Assembly (NCBI RefSeq): GCF_000168975.1
Contig: NZ_AAUW01000003.1
Location: 274,748-338,747 of the forward strand
Direction: 5' to 3'
From: Roseibium aggregatum IAM 12614
GTDB lineage: Bacteria > Pseudomonadota > Alphaproteobacteria > Rhizobiales > Stappiaceae
DNA: 64,000 nucleotides
Shown: in pieces, positions 48,969-58,564 of the stretch
Position numbering within the stretch: position 1 is the first letter of the stretch
Layout of the letters: every line of letters starts with the position of its first letter
The notes under the pieces: model-generated
Told to the model about the DNA's origin: nothing
The model's input: the letters and a program-made list of their open reading frames with translations, nothing else
Databases searched by the model: none
Program-made: the position numbers and the translations under genes

Positions 48969-49256
48969 ATGTCTGTTGATACCGATACGGTGAAACGCGT
49001 TGCCCGCCTGGCACGCATCAAGGTGAGCGAAGAAGACGCGACCCGCATGACCGGCGAACTGAACGCCATTCTCGGCTTTGTCGAACAGCTGGACGAAGTC
49101 GACATTTCCGGCGTCGAACCGCTGACCTCCGTGGTCGAGCAGACCATGAAAAAGCGCGCCGACGGCGTGACCGACGGCAACAAGGCCGACGACATCACCC
49201 TGAATGCACCGGCTTCCGAAGATCACTTCTTCATGGTGCCGAAAGTCGTCGAATAA
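48969..49256 (+). CDS. gatC: Asp-tRNA(Asn)/Glu-tRNA(Gln) amidotransferase subunit C
   Basis: The 95-residue subunit stabilises GatA in the GatCAB complex, which converts misacylated Glu-tRNA(Gln) and Asp-tRNA(Asn) to the correct forms. It has the family pattern [40 protein letters not shown] and a closing [14 protein letters not shown] 48969 has GAGGAAC upstream. An acetyltransferase gene lies between it and gatA, all on one strand. gatB is not in the window. Confidence 0.95.
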   Translation: MSVDTDTVKRVARLARIKVSEEDATRMTGELNAILGFVEQLDEVDISGVEPLTSVVEQTMKKRADGVTDGNKADDITLNAPASEDHFFMVPKVVE

Positions 49257-49270
49257 GCGGCCCACCCCGG

Positions 49271-49744
49271 ATGACCGCACCCGTTCCAGCTATCGCCATC
49301 GAAACGCCCCTGTCTGCAGACATGGGCGAGATGATTGCCGAGCTGAACGCCCTGCTGCTGACGCTGAGCCCGCCCGAGGCCTGCTATCACATGACGGCCG
49401 AAGAGATGGCCGGCGAGGCAACGACCGTCTTCGTCGCCCGGATCGACGGCAAGGCAGCTGCATGCGGCGCCCTGCACCGGCACGCTGACGGCGTTGCCGA
49501 AGTCAAGCGCATGTACACCAGACCGGCCTATCAGGGCCTCGGCCTGGGAGGCAGCATTCTGGACCGGATCATTGCGCAGGCAACCCGGGAGGGCCATTCC
49601 AGGCTCGTGCTGGAAACCGGCGACAAACACCCGGCAGCCTGGCGCGTCTATGAACGTGCGGGCTTCAGCCGCTGCGGCCCGGTGCTCGATTATCCCGACA
49701 GTCCCTATTCCATCTTCTATTCCCGGTCCCTCGTGACCGCCTGA
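49271..49744 (+). CDS. GNAT family N-acetyltransferase
   Basis: The 157-residue protein has the acetyl-CoA loop EVKRMYTRPAYQGLGLGGSI (motif A with Q/RxxGxG/A) and the C-terminal LVLETGDKHPAAWRVYERAG and FSRCGPVLDYP, typical of small GNATs. It lies 14 bases after gatC and 12 bases before gatA, so it is co-transcribed with the tRNA amidotransferase genes. The substrate is unknown; an acetylation role linked to translation is only a possibility raised by context. Confidence 0.9.
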   Translation: MTAPVPAIAIETPLSADMGEMIAELNALLLTLSPPEACYHMTAEEMAGEATTVFVARIDGKAAACGALHRHADGVAEVKRMYTRPAYQGLGLGGSILDRIIAQATREGHSRLVLETGDKHPAAWRVYERAGFSRCGPVLDYPDSPYSIFYSRSLVTA

Positions 49745-49756
49745 GAGTTCAAATCC

Positions 49757-51241
49757 ATGACCGATCTGACCAAACTGACCATTGCCGAGGCCCGTGAAGG
49801 CCTGAAGAACAAGGACTACACGTCCCTGGAACTGACCGATGCCTTCATCAGGAACATCGAGACAGCCAACGAAAAACTGAACGCCTATGTGACCGTGACC
49901 GCCGACAAGGCGCGCGACATGGCAAAGGCCTCCGACGCCAAGCTCGCCAAGGGTGAAGGCGGTGCGCTGGAAGGCATTCCGCTCGGCATCAAGGACCTGT
50001 TTGCTACAAAGGGCGTGCACACCCAGGCGTGCAGCCACATTCTGGATGGCTTCAAGCCGGCGTACGAATCCACCGTCACGTCCAACCTGTGGGCCGACGG
50101 TGCCGTCATGCTCGGCAAACTGAACATGGACGAGTTCGCCATGGGCTCTTCCAACGAAACTTCCTACTACGGCCCCGTGATCAACCCGTGGCGCAAGAAG
50201 GGCTCCAACCAGGATCTGGTTCCCGGTGGGTCTTCCGGCGGATCGGCTGCCGCCGTTGCCGCCCGCATGTGCATGGGTGCCACCGCCACCGATACCGGCG
50301 GCTCCATCCGTCAGCCGGCCGCGTTCACCGGCACCGTCGGCATCAAGCCGACCTATGGCCGTTGCTCGCGCTGGGGCGTCGTCGCCTTTGCCTCCTCGCT
50401 CGACCAGGCCGGCCCGATCGCCCACACCGTGCGTGACAGCGCCATCATGCTGAAGTCGATGGCCTCCGTCGACGCCAAGGACACCACTTCGGTGGATCTG
50501 CCCGTGCCGGATTATGAAGCTGCCATCGGCAAGTCGGTAAAGGGTCTGAAGATCGGCATTCCGGCAGAATATCGCCTGGAGGGTATGCCCGCTGACATTG
50601 AAGCCCTGTGGCAGAAGGGTATCGACTGGCTGAAGGATGCCGGCGCAGAAATCGTCGACATCGCGATGCCACACACCAAATACGCCCTGCCGGCCTATTA
50701 CATCGTGGCACCGGCGGAGGCGTCCTCGAACCTTGCCCGTTATGACGGCGTGCGCTATGGCCTGCGCGTTCCTGGCAAGGACATCGTTGAGATGTACGAG
50801 AACACCCGCGCCGCAGGCTTCGGCGAAGAGGTCAAGCGCCGTATCCTGATCGGCACCTACGTTCTGTCTGCCGGGTACTACGATGCCTATTACCTGAAAG
50901 CCCAGAAGGTTCGCACGCTCATCAAGCGCGACTTCGACCTTGCCTGGGAAAACGGTGTCGACACCATCCTGACCCCGGCAACCCCGTCGGCCGCATTCGG
51001 TGTTGCCGACCAGGACCTTCATTCCGATCCGGTGAAAATGTACCTCAACGACATTTTCACCGTGACCGTGAACATGGCCGGTCTTCCGGGCATTTCCGTT
51101 CCGGCCGGCCTCGACAACAATGGCCTGCCGCTCGGCCTGCAGCTCATCGGCAAACCGTTCGACGAGAGCACGCTGTTCCAGGTCGGCCAGGTCATCGAAG
51201 ACGCCGCAGGCTCCTTCGCACCGGAAGCCTGGTGGAGCTGA
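49757..51241 (+). CDS. gatA: Asp-tRNA(Asn)/Glu-tRNA(Gln) amidotransferase subunit A
   Basis: The 494-residue amidase releases ammonia from glutamine for transfer to tRNA-bound Glu or Asp. The amidase signature is complete: Lys79 in [11 protein letters not shown], the cis-Ser in [14 protein letters not shown] (about 159) and the nucleophile Ser183 in [13 protein letters not shown]. It follows a GNAT gene by 12 bases. It implies that this organism lacks a glutaminyl- and/or asparaginyl-tRNA synthetase route, as is usual in alphaproteobacteria. Confidence 0.97.
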   Translation: MTDLTKLTIAEAREGLKNKDYTSLELTDAFIRNIETANEKLNAYVTVTADKARDMAKASDAKLAKGEGGALEGIPLGIKDLFATKGVHTQACSHILDGFKPAYESTVTSNLWADGAVMLGKLNMDEFAMGSSNETSYYGPVINPWRKKGSNQDLVPGGSSGGSAAAVAARMCMGATATDTGGSIRQPAAFTGTVGIKPTYGRCSRWGVVAFASSLDQAGPIAHTVRDSAIMLKSMASVDAKDTTSVDLPVPDYEAAIGKSVKGLKIGIPAEYRLEGMPADIEALWQKGIDWLKDAGAEIVDIAMPHTKYALPAYYIVAPAEASSNLARYDGVRYGLRVPGKDIVEMYENTRAAGFGEEVKRRILIGTYVLSAGYYDAYYLKAQKVRTLIKRDFDLAWENGVDTILTPATPSAAFGVADQDLHSDPVKMYLNDIFTVTVNMAGLPGISVPAGLDNNGLPLGLQLIGKPFDESTLFQVGQVIEDAAGSFAPEAWWS

Positions 51242-51685
51242 TCCCGTTTGTTGATATGCGCCCCGGACCGTTCATCGGCCCGGGGCTGCACACCTGATTT
51301 TCTCCGGTCCGTCACCGCCTGACCATGACATCGCTGCCGCTTTGTGCCGGCAGTCCCTTCAAGAACATTTTCAGGTTGCAAACTGGAGTGGAGCAAACAT
51401 CCCTCCACCGTTATGCCATGGCTCGACCATGGCAGCCATGCCGCACCTATCGATTTAATTCACCGATGCTCGTTGCTCCGCACCCGAACGGGATAGATTG
51501 CCGGGTCGAGGCGGCAATGACGGGAAAAGAATTATGAGTTTCAATCCAGGGCAGAGCCGACGTTTGTTGATTTGAGTTCCTTGCCCTTGTGCCCACCCGC
51601 AACTCCAGCATCGACGTCTGGGCCAAGCCGTGGCATGACGGGCCAACAAAGAAACGAACGCACGACCAGGATAACCTGCAACACC
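51242..51685. other. Gene-free interval after gatA
   Basis: No gene is supported in 444 bases. It has a GC hairpin at 51260-51286 (GCCCCGG with CCGGGGC) soon after gatA that may end the transcript, and a decayed palindromic-repeat-like stretch near 51490-51530. Confidence 0.5.
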
Positions 51686-52795
51686 ATGCATGACCTTGAA
51701 ACCATCGTCATCGGCGCTGGCGCCGTCGGGCTTGCGATTGCGCGTGCACAGGCTTTGACCGGTCGTGAGGTGATGGTTCTGGAGCAGCACGGCCTCATCG
51801 GATCGGAGACCAGCGCCCGCAATTAGGAAGTCATCCATGCAGGCATCTATTACCCGGCAGGCAGTCTGAAGGCCCGTCTGTGCGTCAAAGGCAAGGAGCA
51901 GCTTTACCGGTTTTGCGCCGAGAACGGCGTCGGTTTCGAGCGCATTGGCAAACTGATCGTTGCGTCCAATAACGATCAACTGGAGCAACTTGAGTCAATC
52001 CGGCGCAAAGCCGCGGAAAACGGCGTTTCAGATCTCGTGTTTGTGGACAGGGACAGCCTGAAACGCTCCGAACCGGACCTTGCCTGCACCGGCGCCCTGC
52101 AGTCTCCCTCCACCGGCATTGTCGACAGTCACGGGTTCATGCTCGCTCTTCAGGGCGGGCTGGAAGCAAACGGCGGCCAGGTTGTGCTGAACACCAGGGT
52201 CGCACGGCTGGAACTCCTGGAACAGGGCGGGTACCGGGTACATGCCGAGACGGACGGGGCCGACACCTACGCCCTTACCTGCAAGGAGCTGATCCTTTCG
52301 GCGGGCCACGGCGCGCCTCAATTGGCGTCTGCGCTGGAAGGTGCCAACCCTCCTGCCGCCTATCTTGCAAAGGGCAGCTATTTCAAACTTCAGGGCAAGG
52401 CACCGTTTTCCAGGCTCATCTACCCCGTGCCGGAGCCCGGCGGGCTCGGTGTTCACCTGACGCTCGACCTGCAGCACCAGGCGCGCTTCGGACCGGATGT
52501 GGAATGGGTGGAGACGATGGACTACCGGGTCGACCCGGCCCGCGGTGAACGTTTCTACGCTGCCATCCGCCGCTATTGGCCGGACCTTGCCGACGGTGTG
52601 CTGGTGCCCGACTATTCCGGCATCCGGCCCAAGATATCCGGCCCCGGGGAACTCGCCGCAGACTTCCGCATTGACGGCCCTGCGCACCACGGACTTGAAG
52701 GCCTGGTCGCCCTTTACGGAATCGAATCCCCCGGCCTGACTTCGGCAATGGCAATTGCTGATTATGTAGCCGAAATGATTGCAACCGAATCCTAG
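51686..52795 (+). pseudogene. FAD-dependent oxidoreductase (LhgO/DAO-like) with one in-frame amber stop
   Basis: The frame begins [20 protein letters not shown] with a Rossmann FAD motif. It reaches ETSARN, then TAG at 51824-51826 (codon 47), and continues without shift as [20 protein letters not shown] to 52795. Relatives of L-2-hydroxyglutarate oxidase have a serine where the TAG stands, so a single base change (TCG to TAG) explains it. The remaining 322 codons are open and conserved. It is either a very young pseudogene or a sequencing error. The downstream part includes a C-terminal [20 protein letters not shown]. Confidence 0.85.
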
Positions 52796-52996
52796 GTTGC
52801 ATCTTTTTCCGATTAATTTTGAAACCAACCCGCAGTTTGGGCGTTTGAAAAACAACCAAACAGGCGTACGATGCTGCGCTGCACAGGAATGCCATTTTTT
52901 GGACCGTATTTCTCCATAAAATTGCTTCAGTGCGCGTGCTCATTCAACAAACGAACCACAAAGAACACTTTAATTTCAACAAGGTGACCAATCGTC

Positions 52997-54589
52997 GTGA
53001 TCAATCGACGCACGTTTTTATCGGCAACGGCCCTTGCGGCCGGCGCATTGGCAAGCGCGAATCTGCGCGCTGCATTCGCTGCAGAGAATACCGCACCTGC
53101 ACAATCGGGCGGATCCTTTGCGGCGGGCGAAGAATTCGACTTTGCGGCACTCGTCGAGCGGATGAAGGAAAAGGCAGGCAACGCCTTTAGCCCCAATGTC
53201 CAGGCCCTGCCCGAGATTCTCGCCAAGCTCGATTATGACCAGCATCGGGCCATACGCTTCAATCCCGAAAGGTCGGTCTGGAAAGACACCCGCAGCAACT
53301 ATCAACTGCAAGCCTTCCACCCGGGCTGGCTCTACAAGGAGCCGGTGGAACTTTACGAGATTGTCGACGGCAAGATCAGCGAGCTGCACTTCACCGGCGC
53401 GGATTTCGAATACCGTGAGCCGCTGGATCCGGAGAAGTTCAAGGATGTGGACCTGCCGGGCATCGCCGGATTCCGCCTGCACCACCCGCTGAACACGCCG
53501 GAATATTTCGACGAATTGGCGGTGTTCCTGGGGGCAAGCTATTTCCGGGCGCTCGGCAAGGGCAACGTCTACGGCCTGTCCGCACGCGGACTTGCGATAG
53601 ACACCGCCATCGCCGGACCGGAGGAGTTCCCACGCTTCACGAAGTTCTATCTTGAACGTCCGACGGACGGCGCCGCTGAAATGCGGCTTTATGCGGAGCT
53701 TGAAAGCGAGCGCGTCGCTGGCGCCTACCAGTTCACCATCAAACCGGGCATCAACACGGTGATGGAAGTCGACGCGCGCATCTTCCTGCGCGACGATGTC
53801 GAACGTCTCGGCATCGCACCGCTGACGTCCATGTATCTGTTCGGCGAGAACGATCGCACGACCTTCGACGACTACCGTCCGGAAGTTCACGACAACGACG
53901 GCCTGCTGATCCTGCGCCAGAACGGACAGCGCCTGTGGCGCCCGGCCCGTAATCCGGAGAAGCTTGCCCTCTCGTTCTTCAACGAAGAGAACCCGGCCGG
54001 CTTCGGCCTGCTGCAGCGGGACCGGGATTTCGATCATTACCAGGATACGGAAGCAAAATATCAGCGCCGTCCGTCACTCTGGATCGAGCCGGTCAACGAC
54101 TGGGGCAAAGGCCAGGTCATGCTGGCGGAGATCCCGGCCGAAAAAGAGATCTACGACAACCTCGTCGCCTGCTGGGTTCCGGAAAACGGCGCCAAGGCAG
54201 GCTCCGAGCACCGTTTCGCCTATCGGGTGATCTGGGGCCGGGAACCGGAACCGGGCACTGAGCTGGCACAGGTGATCGCGACCAGCACAGGGCATGGTGG
54301 CGCGGCCGCCTCCGATCCGGATCCGAAACTGCGCAAATTCGTCGTGGAATTTGCCGGTGGCAATCTGGCTGACATGGGGGCGGACGCTCCTCTGACGGCA
54401 AGACTGACGCTGCAGAACGGCAAGGTGGAACACCAGTTCGTCCAGCGTCTGGAAAGCGGCAGTTGGCGTGCCGTGCTCGATATCGCGCGGGACGATCAGG
54501 AAATACCGGTGGAGTTCATCCTCGCCCTGCAACTGGATGGGGCGGATGTAACGGAAACCTGGATGTATCAGTGGAGTGGGAACAGATGA
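52997..54589 (+). CDS. opgG: Osmoregulated periplasmic glucan biosynthesis protein G/D
   Basis: The 530-residue periplasmic protein acts in shaping or branching osmoregulated glucans. The N-terminus MINRRTFLSATALAAGALAS has a twin-arginine export signal, as in OpgD, cleaved near AFA. The MdoG domain covers most of the rest (FDFAALVERMKEKAGNAFSP, YDQHRAIRFNPERSVWKD, AYRVIWGREPEP). The GTG start has AAGGTGA about 10 bases upstream. It overlaps a small gene by four bases, and opgH follows, so the three form an operon. Confidence 0.94.
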   Translation: MINRRTFLSATALAAGALASANLRAAFAAENTAPAQSGGSFAAGEEFDFAALVERMKEKAGNAFSPNVQALPEILAKLDYDQHRAIRFNPERSVWKDTRSNYQLQAFHPGWLYKEPVELYEIVDGKISELHFTGADFEYREPLDPEKFKDVDLPGIAGFRLHHPLNTPEYFDELAVFLGASYFRALGKGNVYGLSARGLAIDTAIAGPEEFPRFTKFYLERPTDGAAEMRLYAELESERVAGAYQFTIKPGINTVMEVDARIFLRDDVERLGIAPLTSMYLFGENDRTTFDDYRPEVHDNDGLLILRQNGQRLWRPARNPEKLALSFFNEENPAGFGLLQRDRDFDHYQDTEAKYQRRPSLWIEPVNDWGKGQVMLAEIPAEKEIYDNLVACWVPENGAKAGSEHRFAYRVIWGREPEPGTELAQVIATSTGHGGAAASDPDPKLRKFVVEFAGGNLADMGADAPLTARLTLQNGKVEHQFVQRLESGSWRAVLDIARDDQEIPVEFILALQLDGADVTETWMYQWSGNR

Positions 54590-54960
54590 CACAGCATGTG
54601 AGTATCGATCATCAGACGGCCACTACGGCCGCCCTTTTCGCCGACAGCGATCTGCTTGACGAAATCCGGTCTGTCCTGAAGCGCCCAGACCTTGGTGACG
54701 ACGTGCTCTTGTCCGCTCTCGCCAGCTCGCCTGCAGCCCGGCATGGTATCAACCACGTCACCGCCATGCCGCAGGACCGGGAGACCTTCATCAGGACCTT
54801 GCCGGTGCCAGCCCCCCGCCATGGGCTGGAAATGCCGCAGCATGATCTCAACCCGCCGCTGGCCGTTCGTTTTGCGCCGCTCGTTGCCCTGTGGCATCGG
54901 GCCTTGCAGCCCTTGGCTCCGCAGTTGAAGCGCGTTCCGGTTCCAGCCAAGGATCGCTGA
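54586..54960 (+). CDS. Small conserved-context protein between opgG and opgH
   Basis: The 124-residue soluble protein begins MTQHVSIDHQTATTAALFAD and has LLDEIRSVLKRPDLGDDVLL, INHVTAMPQDRETFI and APRHGLEMPQHDLNPPLAVR. No family is recognised. Its ATG overlaps the opgG stop (ATGA), and opgH starts one base after its stop, so it is translated with both. OpgH of E. coli has a long cytoplasmic N-terminal region that this OpgH lacks; this protein could be that part as a separate polypeptide. This is an inference from position and size. Confidence 0.7.
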   Translation: MTQHVSIDHQTATTAALFADSDLLDEIRSVLKRPDLGDDVLLSALASSPAARHGINHVTAMPQDRETFIRTLPVPAPRHGLEMPQHDLNPPLAVRFAPLVALWHRALQPLAPQLKRVPVPAKDR

Positions 54961-54961
54961 C

Positions 54962-56716
54962 ATGAAGAAGGCCGGCCCCGAAGCCTGGTCGACGGCCTTT
55001 CGGCGGCTGGCCATGGCAGTGATCGCCCTGTGCCTGACCACAGGGGCATCCTACATGTTTGCCATCGTTGTCCAGTCGGACGGGTTCGACTGGCTGGACA
55101 TCATCCGCATCGCGCTCATGGCAGTCGCCTCGTTCTGGCTGGCCTGGGGTGGATGCATAGCCCTCTTCGGCATCCTGTTTCCGCCCGAGGAAAGATCGAC
55201 GGGCGTCAATCTTCCGGAAGGCCGCACCGCCATTCTCCTGCCGATCTACAACGAAGCCACCGGACCGGTGTTCGCCCGCCTGGAGGCCATCATGAAATCG
55301 GTTGCCGCCCTGCCTGCGGCAGACCGGTTCGATTTCTTCGTCCTGTCCGACACCACCAAAGACGACGTCGGCGAGGCGGAGCAGCGCGCCTACCAACAGT
55401 TGCTCGTTCGCCAGAATGCCGGCGGCCGCCTGTTCTACCGGCGGCGTGAGCAGAACATCGGCCGCAAAGCGGGCAATATCGCCGATTTCCTGACGACGTC
55501 CGGTGGTGCCTACGAATATATGCTGGTGCTTGATGCCGACAGCCTGATGGACGGAAAGACCATTCTGGAGATGGTCCGGCGCATGGAAGCCGATCCGCGC
55601 CTCGGTTTGCTGCAATCGCTGCCGCAGATCATCGGGCTTTCCACCTTGTTCGGCCGCCTGTTGCAATTCGCGACCGGTCTCTACGGCCCTTATTTCGCGC
55701 GCGGACTCGCAGCGGTTCAGGGTGAGGAAGGAACCTTCTGGGGTCATAACGCCCTGATCCGCACCCGCGCTTTTGCTGCCGCCTGCGGCATGGCCCCCCT
55801 CACCGGCAAACCGCCCTTCGGCGGTCATATCCTAAGCCATGACACCGTCGAAGCCGCGCTACTGGCACGGGATGGCTGGAAGGTTCATCTCGATCCGGAC
55901 CTCACCGGGTCATACGAGGAAGCGCCGGCCAATATGGTCGACTACGCCAAGCGCGACCGGCGCTGGTGCCAGGGCAATCTGCAGCACAGCCGCATTCTGG
56001 CGGCCCCCCGTTTCCGTTTCTGGAGCCGGATTTCGATCCTGCAAGGTGTTTTCGCCTATCTTGCCTCGCCGATCTGGTGCGTCTTCCTGCTGGCAAGCCT
56101 TGCCGCTCCGCTGGTGGCGCCGCCCCCCGTCTATTTCGACGGGCACTCTCCCTTCCCGGTCTTTCCCCATCCGGAAACGACGACAGCGCTTGCCCTGCTG
56201 TTCGGTCTGGTGGCACTGCTCATCCTGCCAAAGCTCCTGCTGGTGGCACGGGCGCTCCTTGGCGGCAATTCGGCGGACTTTGGCGGCCCTGTGCGCCTCC
56301 TGATCAGCTTCTTACTGGAAATCCTGCTGACCTCGATCCTTGCGCCGATCCACATGATGTTTCACTGCCGTTCGGTGTTTCAGGTACTGACGGGGGCCGA
56401 CAGCGGCTGGCCGACAGCCGATCGGGATGACGGGTCCCTGCCGATCTCGGCGGCGTTTTCCGCCACGTGGTGGATGAGCATTGCAGGCGCCGGCGCCATC
56501 GCCTTCTCGCACAGCTATGCGCCGGAAATGTTCTACTGGCTGCTGCCTGTTGCTCTGCCGCTGGTGGTCGCACCCTTGCTGGTCTGGATGACCGCCTCGG
56601 TGATGTTGGGCAAGGTGACGAAAAAACTGGGCCTCTTCCAGGTTCCGACAGAAGCTGCCCCGGTAGAGGTTGCCGAAGACATGCGGCTTGCGCTTTCACA
56701 GAAAGCCGCAGCCTGA
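54962..56716 (+). CDS. opgH: Glucans biosynthesis glucosyltransferase H
   Basis: The 584-residue inner-membrane glycosyltransferase builds the beta-glucan backbone of osmoregulated periplasmic glucans from UDP-glucose. Two helices (about 14-75) precede the cytoplasmic GT2 domain with AILLPIYNEATGPVFARLEA, the metal motif LVLDADSLMDG, WGHNALIRTRAF and the KRDRRWCQGNLQHSR block. Several helices follow (about 355-560). It is shorter than E. coli OpgH (847 residues), lacking the long N- and C-terminal regions. It is the last gene of the opg operon. Confidence 0.95.
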   Translation: MKKAGPEAWSTAFRRLAMAVIALCLTTGASYMFAIVVQSDGFDWLDIIRIALMAVASFWLAWGGCIALFGILFPPEERSTGVNLPEGRTAILLPIYNEATGPVFARLEAIMKSVAALPAADRFDFFVLSDTTKDDVGEAEQRAYQQLLVRQNAGGRLFYRRREQNIGRKAGNIADFLTTSGGAYEYMLVLDADSLMDGKTILEMVRRMEADPRLGLLQSLPQIIGLSTLFGRLLQFATGLYGPYFARGLAAVQGEEGTFWGHNALIRTRAFAAACGMAPLTGKPPFGGHILSHDTVEAALLARDGWKVHLDPDLTGSYEEAPANMVDYAKRDRRWCQGNLQHSRILAAPRFRFWSRISILQGVFAYLASPIWCVFLLASLAAPLVAPPPVYFDGHSPFPVFPHPETTTALALLFGLVALLILPKLLLVARALLGGNSADFGGPVRLLISFLLEILLTSILAPIHMMFHCRSVFQVLTGADSGWPTADRDDGSLPISAAFSATWWMSIAGAGAIAFSHSYAPEMFYWLLPVALPLVVAPLLVWMTASVMLGKVTKKLGLFQVPTEAAPVEVAEDMRLALSQKAAA

Positions 56717-56747
56717 ACAAGCGTTTCACCAGGTTCCAAAACCTATC

Positions 56748-56787
56748 TTTCCATCGTCGTTCCGGCTGGCCGGGATGACGATGGAAA
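56748..56787. repeat. Palindromic repeat between opgH and the RHH gene
   Basis: TTTCCATCGTCGTTCCGGC and GCCGGGATGACGATGGAAA form a 19-bp stem with two wobble positions. It lies between convergent genes and resembles dispersed extragenic palindromes found elsewhere in the window. Confidence 0.65.
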
Positions 56788-56815
56788 AAAGACTGCGCTC
56801 ACTCCGCCGCTTGCC

Positions 56816-57166
56816 TCAGTGCATACGGCCGGTCTCGGCTTCCAGAATGCCGTCTGCATCAAGGCCTGCAATCGGCAGGCGCTTGTCGGTCGGCACATCG
56901 CCGGACAATTGCAGCGCCAGATAGCGGCCGCAGCACACCCGCAGAAAACTCGTGAAGTTCCCGAGGTCGTGTCCCGCGTCGATGCTTTCATGATGAAGCT
57001 TGGTGATCAGTTGCACCACATTCATGCCGTCCCGTCCGGCAATCTCGTCCAGAACCTTCCAGAAGAAAGTTTCCAGCCGCACCGATGTCACCATGCCATC
57101 GATGCGCAACGACTTTGTCGTGCTTTCCCAAAGCGTGGAATCTGCTTCGATGAAGAGTTTGCACAT
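56816..57166 (-). CDS. Ribbon-helix-helix domain protein
   Basis: The 116-residue protein matches the RHH_4 type: SLRIDGMVTSVRLETFFWKV forms the ribbon and first helix, followed by AGRDGMNVVQLITKLHHE and NFTSFLRVCCGRYLALQL. Ribbon-helix-helix proteins bind DNA as dimers. Two adjacent cysteines (VCCG) could respond to redox. It converges on opgH. The target is unknown. It is shared widely among alphaproteobacteria. Confidence 0.85.
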   Translation of the reverse strand: MCKLFIEADSTLWESTTKSLRIDGMVTSVRLETFFWKVLDEIAGRDGMNVVQLITKLHHESIDAGHDLGNFTSFLRVCCGRYLALQLSGDVPTDKRLPIAGLDADGILEAETGRMH

Positions 57167-57416
57167 GATGCTTCCTCCGGTTCGTCAGGGGACAAGCGAA
57201 GACCCCGAAACTTCGCAAGGCGCGCCAACGTCCGTTGCTCGGCCATAGCCTAGCCCCCTTCTCTCTTTTGAGAAAGAGGTCAGACATGGCATGACCAGCG
57301 CCCCCCCCGGGAGCTTGCAGCGCCGTCCTTCCAGACAGCGCTCTGGCGCTTTCTCAAAACGAAAACAGGGGGAGAATTGGCGGTGCGGCCCAATCGACTG
57401 GCCCGCACCTTTTGCC

Positions 57417-58010
57417 TTAGGCAGCCATGGAGCCGGCGGCTGCGCCGCTCAGAACCGCATGGAACTGCGACAGCCATGCCGGATGGGCCGGCCAGGCCGG
57501 AGCGGTGACAAGGTTGCCGTCGGTCACGGCACCGTCAATGGCAATATCGGCATAGGTGGCACCGGCAAGTTCCACCTCCGGACGGCAGGCCGGATAGGCC
57601 GATACGGTGCGGCCCTCGATGACCTTGGCAGCGGTCAGGATCTGCGCTCCGTGGCAGATTGCGGCAACCGGCTTGTCCGCATCCATGAAATGCTTCACGG
57701 CATCGAGAACAGCCGCGTCAAGCCGCAGATATTCCGGGGCCCGGCCACCCGGGATTACCAGGGCATCGTAGCTGGCAACGTCAACCTCGGCGAAAGTGGC
57801 ATTCAGCGTGAAGTTATGGCCGCGTTTTTCGGAATAGGTCTGGTCGCCTTCGAAATCGTGGATGCAGGTGGCAACCGTGTCGCCCGCCTTCTTGCCGGGG
57901 CAAACCGCGTCGACCGTATATCCCATGGCCAGCAGCGTCTGAAACGGCACCATGGTCTCGTAATCTTCGGTGAAATCACCCGTGATCATCAGGATCTTCT
58001 TCGCACTCAT
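57417..58010 (-). CDS. DJ-1/PfpI family protein
   Basis: The 197-residue protein has the class I glutamine-amidotransferase-like fold of DJ-1/Pfp[33 protein letters not shown] with the conserved Glu, and the nucleophile elbow [11 protein letters not shown] with its cysteine. Members act as chaperones, glyoxalases or proteases; the exact activity cannot be read. It stands alone on the minus strand with a long repeat-bearing region upstream. Confidence 0.9.
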   Translation of the reverse strand: MSAKKILMITGDFTEDYETMVPFQTLLAMGYTVDAVCPGKKAGDTVATCIHDFEGDQTYSEKRGHNFTLNATFAEVDVASYDALVIPGGRAPEYLRLDAAVLDAVKHFMDADKPVAAICHGAQILTAAKVIEGRTVSAYPACRPEVELAGATYADIAIDGAVTDGNLVTAPAWPAHPAWLSQFHAVLSGAAAGSMAA

Positions 58011-58564
58011 GCTTCGTCCTCCAGCGTGGCAAATAGCGATGAAGGAAGGCTAGCAGGCAGCAGGCTCCAACGGGTATTAGGTCGCTACTACAGGGCGAAT
58101 TTCTGCTGTTTCGGCGGCCCATGGCAGGAACGTTTGTCCGGCCGTCAATCCGGACAAGTGAGGCGGAAGCCGAACGCTGATCCCGAACCCGGACATAACT
58201 TGCGGCAAAGCCGCTCCTGCTCAAAATTGGAGAGATGACCCATGACTAGGAGCTCGCTGAAGCTCGCGCTGACATCTGGATTCCGGCTCACGCGATGCCG
58301 CCATGCACCCCGCTGTCCGGAATGACGGCGAGCTGCTGCCTCCGATGTCAGCCGAACGATTGCAGCGAGATCCCGGGCCACTCATTTTCAGAGAGATCAT
58401 TGAGTTGGAGCACATTTATCCAATCCACTCACAGGCCTCAGCAATGTGCCTTGCGAGGGGGCCCCGGGTCTCGCGTCGCTCGCCCGGGCGACATCGAGAG
58501 TGGCGCTGAACGCATTTCGCCTCCCCAGACTGGAGAGGCGAAAGCATGTCGAAATGTGCAGGTA
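58011..58564. other. Gene-free interval with palindromic repeats
   Basis: No gene is supported over 554 bases. At 58280-58323 ATTCCGG pairs with CCGGAAT around a GC-rich centre, an extragenic palindrome of the type common in Hyphomicrobiales. A second GC-rich inverted stretch (CCCGGG near 58463 and 58490) follows. Confidence 0.55.

Noticed and set aside
49223..51022. Minus-strand frame of 599 codons opposite the GNAT gene and gatA
   Set aside because: Antisense to gatA, a strongly conserved gene; composition typical of a shadow frame.
51446..51462. ATCGATTTAA resembling the edd/pgi operator core
   Set aside because: Only one half matches; the left half lacks the AAA arm and no gene of carbon metabolism follows.
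51824..51826. Amber codon as programmed recoding (pyrrolysine or selenocysteine-like)
   Set aside because: No recoding structure or relevant genes are seen, and TAG replaces an ordinary serine; mutation is simpler.
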